In this document: positions 55,381-64,000 of the stretch, piece by piece
Numbering within the stretch: position 1 is the stretch's first letter
How the letters are laid out: each line of letters opens with the position of its first letter
NCBI RefSeq assembly: GCF_026151205.1
Contig: NC_087079.1
Span: 12,700,635 to 12,764,634, forward strand
Reading direction: 5' to 3'
Length of the DNA stretch: 64,000 bases
Source: Bolinopsis microptera
Lineage: Eukaryota > Ctenophora > Tentaculata > Lobata > Bolinopsidae
The notes under the pieces: generated by a model
The model's input: only the letters and a program-made list of their open reading frames with translations
What the model was told of the DNA's origin: nothing
The model's database searches: none
Translations under genes and position numbers: made by a program

Positions 55381-58300
55381 AGTAAGGGGAAAAGTGGCAT
55401 TCCGTTGGATTTGAATGTTCACAAGGATTTCTCAGCGGAATATGGTAGTTAAGACCCCTACGAACATAATTAGACTTGTTGCCAATTTTGTATCTCAACA
55501 GAAACACCACTTTTACCACTTTTTACCACCTTTGTACCACCTGTCTGGTTTGCCAAATATCTTTAGTTGTGAACGTCGTAAAAGGCTGCAAATTAACCTA
55601 GAATGTTTATCTTATCAAGGAGTAAAACTTTTGTGTGAAAAATTTTTACATTGGACAATCAGCTAATTGGATAATTACCAATTAGTTAATCACCAAAAAA
55701 AGTGAAAATTTTTTATTGGCTCAAAATGATTGAAATCGTTTGAAACACGGAGAAATGTAGTTTTTAGAAAAACTTCAAAAATTTTTCACTTAAAAATTTT
55801 TTTCGAGACTTGGAAAAAAGTTTGAAAATTTAAAAATATTTTTTTCCGCCAAAAGTTATCGAATTGCATGAAACGTGGATAAAAATGCTTTGCAGAAAAA
55901 CTTCGAAGATTTTGAGATAGGGGAATACTAAAATCATCAATATTTGAAGTTGGAGTTCAGTAAATCTCGACATATTTTAGTAATTAGGAATAGCTTAGCG
56001 GAAAGGGCTGAACCTGAAAAAGGTTAACCACACAATATTAGAGTTTCATAACTAATTACAATACAGCTTTATCAAATTCCACATAAAGAAACAGCACAAA
56101 AGGACCATTTAAGATCGAACCGATTTTACCTGCTGTACTATCATTTTATTGATTTCAATGATCAAAACCTCTGTACCGTCAATCTTGCCAATCTATACCG
56201 GGTATCTGAATGTACCGGACCTCTTATTTACCTCTATAATTAGACCCAGTTGTGCAAGAAATGCGATTTCTCACAGGGGTTTCTTTTAACTGTGCACTTT
56301 TTGTCACTCTCGCAACTCGCAAGAGGCCCGGTATTATAGGGGGGTATAGGAAGCGAGTGTAAATATACCTTCCATCATCCACTGTGGCTTTTTTGTATTG
56401 TGAATGCGCATGCCGCTTCGTTTGCTATGCCAGATACCTCGAATAACCCCCATATGTCATTGCCAGGGTCGGGATAGAGCTGGAGATAGCATTGAAAAGT
56501 TGCTAGAAATAGCTAGATTTAGAGTAAACTGGTGGTAGCTGGGTGGTGCTAGCATGGATGTAGCAGAACGTAGCTACACGGGGTTTCATTGGAGTTGGTT
56601 ATTTTAATGGCCAAAGAGTGCCGGAACTAAAGTTACTTAAGATTGCAGTTGAGGGGCAGTGTAAACCACGGTGTAGTCAGGGACACAGAGCTACAGTGCA
56701 GGAGTACTGCAAGTGCAAAAGAACAGTGCAAGTGATACAGTATGCAACAGTAAAACGCCGAAGAAGGAGATAAGATTGTGGCTGCAGAGGAGGAGAGGAG
56801 CTGGAACCTGATTTTGTTTGGGTTGAAAGAAGAGTAGGAAGAAGAGTTTCCTGCTCTGGTAACTGCATTTTTGGAAGAGGTGGGGTGAGAACTTATTTTC
56901 AAGCGACAAGGGTGGGCTGGAAGCAACCAGGTACAGCTATCCGACCTATTAGTATTAAGATCACCGTCCTGAGCTTAACAGCCTTTCATCAGAATCTGAT
57001 GAAAACAGAGAGACTGACCCACCCTTTTTAGATTGATTGATCAAAGTGAGTCTCTTTAGCCCTCTTCTTCTTTAGAGCTTTAGGTTAGTGATCAAACTCT
57101 TCGCTACTCGCTCTTCACTGGATCTATCAGGACAGATTCACATCTTTTTAGGTCTCAACCAGCCTTAGTTTTCCTGTTTTCATCATGTAGTACGTTCTGC
57201 TACCTCCATTTTAGCACCACCCAGCTTCCATCAGTTCACTCTAAGTCTAGCTTCGTCGGCGTTTTACTGTTGCAGACTGTATCACTTGCACTGTTCTATT
57301 GCACTTGCAGTACTCCTGCACTGTAGCTCTGTGTCCCTGACTACACCGTGGTTTACACTGCCCCTCAACTGCAATCTTAAGTAACTTTCGTTCCGGCACT
57401 CTTTGGCCATTAAAATAACCAACTCCAATGAAACCCCGTGTAGCTACGTTCTGCTACATCCATGCTAGCACCACCCAGCTACCACCAGTTTACTCTAAAT
57501 CTAGCTATTTCTAGCAACTTTTCAATGCTATCTCCAGCTCTATCCCGACCCTGGCAATGACATATGGGGGTTATTCGAGGTATCTGGCATAGCAAACGAA
57601 GCGGCATGCGCATTCACAATACAAAAAAGCCACAGTGGATGATGGAAGGTATATTTACACTCGCTTCCTATACCCCCCTATAATACCGGGCCTCTTGCGA
57701 GTTGCGAGAGTGACAAAAAGTGCACAGTTAAAAGAAACCCCTGTGAGAAATCGCATTTCTTGCACAACTGGGTCTAATTATAGAGGTAAATAAGAGGTCC
57801 GGTACATTCAGATACCCGGTATAGATTGGCAAGATTGACGGTACAGAGGTTTTGATCATTGAAATCAATAAAATGATAGTACAGCAGGTAAAATCGGTTC
57901 GATCTTAAATGGTCCTTTTGTGCTGTTTCTTTATGTGGAATTTGATAAAGCTGTATTGTAATTAGTTATGAAACTCTAATATTGTGTGGTTAACCTTTTT
58001 CAGGTTCAGCCCTTTCCGCTAAGCTATTCCTAATTACTAAAATATGTCGAGATTTACTGAACTCCAACTTCAAATATTGATGATTTTAGTATTCCCCTAT
58101 CTCAAAATCTTCGAAGTTTTTCTGCAAAGCATTTTTATCCACGTTTCATGCAATTTGATCACTTTTGGCGGAAAAAAATATTTTTAAATTTTCAAACTTT
58201 TTTCCAAGTCTCGAAAAAAATTTTTAAGTGAAAAATTTTTGAAGTTTTTCTAAAAACTACATTTCTCCGTGTTTCAAACGATTTCAATCATTTTGAGCCA

Positions 58301-58646
58301 ATAAAAAATTTTCAAATTTTTTGGTGATTAACTAATTGGTAATTATACAATTAGCTGATTGTCCAATGTAAAAATTTTTCACACAAAAGTTTTACTCCTT
58401 GATAAGATAAACATTCTAGGTTAATTTGCAGCCTTTTACGACGTTCACAACTAAAGATATTTGGCAAACCAGACAGGTGGTACAAAGGTGGTAAAAAGTG
58501 GTAAAAGTGGTGTTTCTGTTGAGACACAAAATTGGCAACAAGTCTAATTATGTTCGTAGGGGTCTTAACTACCATATTCCGTTGAGAAATCCTTGTGAAC
58601 ATTCAAATCCAACGGAACCCTTAAATCGACCACTTTTCCCCTTACT
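55381..58646. mobile_element. 3.3-kb palindromic (fold-back) element
   Basis: Two arms of about 1.38 kb (55381-56764 and 57258-58646) are nearly exact inverted copies around a ~490-bp loop. The ends read AGTAAGGGGAAAAGTGG. The arms differ by small indels near the outer ends. ORFs in the arms (for example 55415-55666 and its mirror 58351-58602) are identical by symmetry and match nothing known. A large non-autonomous fold-back transposon is the likeliest explanation; no clear target duplication was found (perhaps CTA). Confidence 0.85.
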
Positions 58647-59895
58647 ACTAGACAATGCAGTAAAATGTACTAAGGTTGGTGTCTTGAGTAGTGTGGGCAG
58701 GGAAGTTGAGGTAAAAGTGGAACAAATTTCCCAAATTATTTTTACGACCCAATACGTTGACTTGAATGTTGAGGGTGCAACCAATTTATTTCAGCCTGTC
58801 TCAACTCATGTGCTTTACTGTCCTGACTCACTGTGATCATGTTGGTTACATTATACAATATACAAGTATATAGACCATACTTGTACAAAGTAATCAACGT
58901 ATACTCCACCCACTGGATCAGTAGTCGTATCATTTTACACTCACAATACACTATATGTACTGTATATAATCACTGCTTCATGATGATAAATGTCATGTAT
59001 CCAGTCCGCGGCGGCTTAGTTTTATAGAATGGTATTATAATACAGAGTGTTAATGAAGTACTCAAATATCTGAATATCTTAAGTATGCTAGGCTGTTCAT
59101 TTCTATCAAACCGCACTATATCGTTGTGGATCTTAATATAGTTGTTATGTTTCGGATGCATGATTAGGATTGCTATCACAACCTCAATTTCAAAATATAA
59201 ACATGCAAGGCGAAACTTTTTAGCAGCTCGGACAGTCGGACAACTGCTTATTGTTACAATTCCTACAATTCTTGTTCAATTTGTTTCAGTTGATCATTTT
59301 GTTTTGTTTCTTGGCCGTTTGTCAACACTAAAAGTAAAATTGCCGGTTAAAAATATTGATTTTATTTTCGTTCATCAGCAATTGGCTGACAGTTATTGTT
59401 TCTACAATCACGATCATGACTACCACTACTAGGTTGGAACTAAGTTCAGTTAACACCAAATATCATTCTCCACATTTCCCTCCTGTATTGCAGGGCTCAC
59501 ACCGTTCATTTTTAAAGTTTTTCCTAACTTCCTTCAGTAACATAGTAGAAGATCACATAATTAATTCCTAATGCTCATTTATTAATTTATTACAGTCTTG
59601 GTAGTGGTTACGACACACTGTGCTCACACTATTATCTAAATTTGTTTTATCAAAATAAACACACGCACGTTGTTAAAAATAGCGCCGTCTTTATTGCCGG
59701 CAGCTGTGGCTGTCTGTCTTCCCCAATCTTACAGTTTGTGCTATCTGGCCTATCCAGCCCTGCACTATTAATATCTCCTGTCTCTATATTGCCCGATATA
59801 TGCCCTATAGGAACGCTTCAAGCAACCTCGCATTTCCTCGCTCTCCATACTTGCCCGGGCTGATCTCATAACTCCAGAGAGCAACTAGCAAGATG
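58647..59895. other. Intergenic sequence
   Basis: No gene recognised. Confidence 0.4.
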
Positions 59896-59899
59896 TGCC

Positions 59900-59945
59900 C
59901 ACGTGCACATCACTTGTTGGTCACGTGATGGTCACGTGTCACGTG
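59900..59945. promoter_or_regulatory. Cluster of four CACGTG E-boxes
   Basis: CACGTG at 59900, 59922, 59933 and 59940. No gene start is recognised nearby, so a regulatory role is only suggested. Confidence 0.4.
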
Positions 59946-61234
59946 AGAGAGCAGCTACTGGGCTAGCTGACCGGCTAGCAGCTATTTTTAGTAATCGAGG
60001 AAGTGCTGTATACGATCTACAGATAGAAATTAACTATACTTGTACCTACCGCTCGCTATTTCTAGACACCGTATTATTTTGGTTTGCGTTTTTACTGCCT
60101 GCTGGGTTCATATGGTCCGTTTTCCATTCTCGACTGTTCCAACAATCACATTTGTAATTCCAATGATTTATAACATTAACAACGCACTGTACATCCAGCA
60201 ACTTTACATGTCCTAGTATCTTGAGATATATTCAGCTGTCTGCAATACACACACACACACGGTAAATTTAGCGTCATAAGTACAACTAAATTTGCGGATA
60301 TATTCCGGGCTCGACAGATCTGTGATCCTATTGTTCGAGCTTGCAACCTACTTGTCTGCCTATTATATCACACAGCTAATTACACATTTATCCTGTAATT
60401 CTTTTTAATCCTGCAAGGTGATCTGGCGAATTTCTGGGCTAAAAAGCTTGAATTGTCGAAGTTTTATTTCTAAGTTTGTATATTTTCGGTGTGTCATGAT
60501 GTCAGCTGCGTTGTTCTTTTGCATTTGCTTGTTTTGTATTTGCTTGTTTTGCATTTGCTTTGATGAATGACTACTCTGATTAGATAAGCCGGGCTGATAT
60601 ATCCAATACACCAAACTTCAATTTACATTCTCAAAACTAATCAAACTCATGTTTCAAACATTTCTGATATAAGCCAAGCTGTATACTTACTGACCCAAGC
60701 TCCCGTGAATATTATTATCGCATATTATATGTACATAGCATACTGCATACCCTGAATATATGCCCCTACAATATTTTACAGAATACTGGCGATAGCGTCT
60801 GTTTGTAGACACAAAGTTTAATCCTAACGACCTTACTGTCTAGCTTCATAACCAATACTCTGTACTGTGGTGTATTACTTTGATTGACGACAGCAGCGTG
60901 AAAATTCTTTTGGGTATCATAATAATAACAACCAACGGTGGTTTTCTTTACTTTTTAAGAACAGCAGATTTTGCGAGTCGTTAGCCATGTTATTAACAAA
61001 ATACTAACATATAAACGTATAAGTTTAACTTGCTTCAACGTCTCCCCTCGGTTAAACCTCCTCACTCCCTTTCTCCAATGTTTACAACACCCAACAGCCA
61101 GCAAGTTTTGACACCCAGCAGAATTGTGTGCTTTTTCTGATTTTAAAATACCACACGATATATAATAGTGTACATACAGCAGTAATTTGTAAATCGTGTA
61201 TTGTTTGTATGTCTGTTCTGTGTACTGTTTAGTA
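59946..61234. other. Intergenic sequence
   Basis: Holds a short CA repeat near 60247-60260 and three copies of a 15-bp TTGCATTTGCTTGTT unit near 60515-60560. No gene. Confidence 0.45.
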
Positions 61235-61565
61235 GTATCTTATATGCGGCCTGGTTTCGCTAGAAGTTCGAGGACACAAGCATTGTAGCTATTGTTTTGA
61301 GTTGGTCGTGATGAGAGTGTCAATGTGTAGATCATAGCTTTACAAAACTATTGTCATCGATTAAAAGCTGTTGATGCTAGGGCTTTGTCTGCTGTTTAGT
61401 GATATTTTCTATGGCCTCATGGTTTCGTCCGAGGTTTAGAAGAGAAAGGTGTTACTTTTGTTTGGTTTTTTTTGTGATGAGAGGATCGATTAGTAAATGC
61501 CATACCGTAAATCATACTGCTAACTTTTCAAAAAGATTGTCGTCGATTAAAAACTGTTGATATTA
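61235..61565. repeat. Diverged tandem duplication of ~150 bp
   Basis: 61235-61380 and 61405-61565 share the order GGCCT..GGTTTCG, GTGATGAGAG, then ATTGTC(A/G)TCGATTAAAA. Old duplication, non-coding. Confidence 0.6.
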
Positions 61566-61837
61566 GTTTGACATTAGTAGAGGGAAACTCCTAATTGAAC
61601 CAAATAACGACAACAGATGCTATTATAAAATTGGGGTGAAACTTTTCACTAATTAAATAATTAGCTAATGTGACAGTGAAACTACAAACACCATCATCCA
61701 ACAGTTTTATCAACTCATCTTAGATTACACAGATCCTAATCACGCTGACAGGGGTAAAATTGCAGTTTTCGGTTACTTCATACTTTAATGGAGCATTCAA
61801 ACATTTTATTTACATTTCCTTGTCTGTTTACATTTCC

Positions 61838-62462
61838 TTAACCATGGGCTACATCACCGGGGGGGCAGGGGGGGGGGGGGGCAGCTGCCCCCTGGGATTT
61901 GGGCGACAAGTTTACAAAAACATGAAAATTTATTCTTCAACATAACATTAAACCAGACGGCTATGGTATACAGTTTTGTTTTCGCACCCACTGCTCTGTA
62001 CCTGTCTGTAGCCCCACTGCACTGTAGCCCCCCCCCCCCCCCTACATTGTGTTATTTTTAAATACCATGCCAGTTACCACGAACGATGGATGAATTCCGT
62101 CCAGGGGGTTGAAGAGAGAGGGAGGGAGGGAGGGAGAGTGGGAGCACAGCATGGTTGCGTGTTAAGTTGATCTCGCGCTGCCTATTTTACCGTTACACAA
62201 ACAAAAGATTTTCAAGTACTGGAAAATGCGTCAAAATTGTCTAATTTCCTTAAAAATTTTCCGGGGGGGCTTCGCCCCTCTATCCCCCCGACAAGGGGCT
62301 CCGCCCCTTGACCCCACTGGGGGCTGCGCCCCCAGACCCCTGCTATTGGGGGGGCTTCGCCCCCCTACCCCCCCACCAGGGGCTCCGCCCCAGGACCCCG
62401 CAGGGGGCTTCGCCCCCTTGCCCCCCCTGGGTTGAAGACGTGATGTAGCCCCTGTTAACCAT
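61838..62462. mobile_element. hAT-like element with GC-rich hairpins
   Basis: The element 61846-62454 has ends GGGCTACATCAC and GTGATGTAGCCCC and an 8-bp duplication TTAACCAT (61838-61845, 62455-62462). It contains long G and C runs and an array of hairpins (62262-62425). No transposase. The left end lacks the three bases (CAG) present at the right end. Confidence 0.8.
62262..62425. repeat. Array of GC-rich hairpins (GGGGCTTCGCCCC type)
   Basis: At least six short palindromes: GGGGCTTCGCCCC, GGGGCTCCGCCCC and GGGGGCTGCGCCCCC, in succession, each able to form a 5-7 bp GC stem. Confidence 0.95.
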
Positions 62463-64000
62463 TAACTGCTAATTATCATCAAATTATTTACTAATTGAGG
62501 GCCTGTTTAAATATTGACATAATTTCATACCGAGCCTAAAATAGCTACGTTTGTTCTAAAATGGCTGTATTTATTTTCCTGTAGTTTGCTTGCTATCTTT
62601 ATTACGCATCTTATTGAAGCATCTTAAACACTAATGTTCCTTTGACATGTACTTGTCAGACAATTATTATCTTATTCATTCATAATGTTCTGAGAATTGA
62701 GCTTATTTATAAAGCCCTACCAACGTGGACAAGCAATTCAAAATAGTACTAATTCTTATCCTACCACTTTGCTTGACAGCAACTTCGCATGGCTTCATTT
62801 TTAACAGCATCAAGCAGAATATTAACTCTGTTTCCAATGCCGGCCTTTCATTTTTTAGATTAAATGGCTTGTAGTAAAAGTTACACTAGCACCGACTCAG
62901 CAAGGCGTGCCATACTGTTGACACAATGGCATCAAAAAGTGTTCAACAGTTTCTTTAATACAGTACCAGCTTTACTTTACTATCACTTTTATTAACATTT
63001 TAAATCTCCTACTGCTTCACCTTATTGGATGTCTAGTCAATTTAAGGGAGTTATCTTTCTGGGTCTTCAAGATTTATGCACAAGAACCACCCATGAAACT
63101 TCACAAATAGTTGTTTCTTAACCAATCATTGTTAATGTTTTACCAAGCCTCAGTGACGTTAAACACGATATCCGCCACCGTATTTAGTCACTGAAATTGA
63201 AACGGAGGGGTATGAAGCATAAATTACTTGGATTACGCAATAATTTTAACATACTTGACGTTGGCAGAGGCGGATACAGTAACACCCACGAAACCATTAT
63301 TTAAGTCATCAGCTATTTTGAATATTTCAAATTGATTGATTTATTATTCATAGCTATCCAACGATGCTTCTGTCTTAGCTAGCAAATATCCAATTTATTC
63401 AGTTCAACATGAATTTTACAATCTATTGTCAGCATTATGACAATAGCATTTTTAACTATTAAATTATGATATTGATATTAAATAAAAGTTCTACAATAAA
63501 CAAGTGATAGTAAAATCGAAGCCGAGGTCTAATCTTTTCCCTGACGATAAAACATTAAATCATAACGTCTGCCATTATCTCTTGTCATATGCTAAATTAC
63601 AGATATAATTGAAATCCTGATTTCTGGATGGTCTGGCAATTTGACGGTCCAACAGCAGTGCCATGGCACAAAAAAACTTCAGTTTGTGATTGGTATACTA
63701 GCCGATTTTCTAATTAGGTTATTAGCTTCAGCGAATGTCTGGCCACACTTTGAGGAGTACAGCTGACGGCAGGCACTGCATATTGACAGTGTTTGGACGG
63801 CACGTTGAGATCTGGTCACGCTTTTAGTTCAACTTGTAATTTAGTCGAGCTGGTAATTCACTGTCATGTATTAATTAAAAGTGTTCCGTGATGTTGCTGT
63901 ATATCTATTGAAGCTAGCTGCAATTTTAATGAAAATAGTCGTCTAGCAGATTTTAGACGAAGTTTGTTTCTTCAGCATGACGTCATATTTAGGTTTCTAC
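62463..64000. other. Trailing intergenic sequence
   Basis: AT-rich; no gene or element recognised. Confidence 0.4.

Noticed and set aside
55415-55666. 83-codon ORF found identically on both strands of the palindrome
   Set aside because: Its duplication follows from the inverted arms; no family resemblance.
62226-62435. Pro/Leu-rich ORF in the GC hairpin array
   Set aside because: Generated by the repeated hairpins.

Overview
This is nuclear DNA from an animal. The evidence is split genes with GT/AG introns, an eIF2A gene, a mitochondrial-type thiolase, a hippocalcin/neurocalcin calcium sensor, a rhodopsin-family GPCR, a sushi-domain secreted protein and many metazoan-type transposons, all on an AT-rich background. 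The mix would suit a cnidarian or another early-branching or marine invertebrate, but nothing here fixes the phylum. No tRNA, rRNA or CRISPR was seen.

Layout. 0.85-1.84 kb: a 14-bp minisatellite. 2.2-3.8 kb (minus): a BTB protein with two RNA-recognition motifs, broken by three frameshifts. 4.9-8.4 kb (plus): the last four exons of EIF2A; the intron before its third visible exon holds a 67-bp array that repeatedly copies its own 3' splice site and is itself split by a transposon. 8.8-19.4 kb (plus): a complete ten-exon ACAA2 gene. Its third intron contains two intronless genes facing each other (calcium sensor, GPCR). Its fifth intron contains a LINE inside a LINE, both with clear target-site duplications. 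20-23 kb: three short DNA transposons. 23.6-29.3 kb: a complex of ~2.1 kb repeat units, two of them head to head as a ~4 kb palindrome. 29.4-30.65 kb (minus): an intronless 408-codon SnoaL/NTF2-like gene of bacterial appearance. 31-33.4 kb: a direct segmental duplication whose two copies carry different insertions. 36.1-42.9 kb (plus): a signal-peptide/sushi-domain gene whose second exon is split by a 5.4 kb Ty3/gypsy element, which in turn carries a hAT-like MITE in gag. 44.4-45.7 kb: a 1.35 kb fold-back element with TTAA ends. 46.7-48.8 kb: another copy of the 2.1 kb unit. 55.4-58.6 kb: a 3.3 kb palindrome. 61.8-62.5 kb: a hAT-like element full of GC-rich hairpins. The remaining 48.8-64 kb shows no gene I can support.

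How the parts relate. EIF2A and ACAA2 lie head to tail with only ~320 bp between stop and start, and a strong 3' splice site sits just upstream of the ACAA2 start. That fits either a 5'-UTR intron or spliced-leader trans-splicing. The dominant theme is layered transposition: Ty3 in a host exon with a MITE in the Ty3, LINE in LINE in intron, and a transposon in a splice-site satellite. Splice sites and frames were worked out by eye from phase continuity and protein-family resemblance. No database search was possible.
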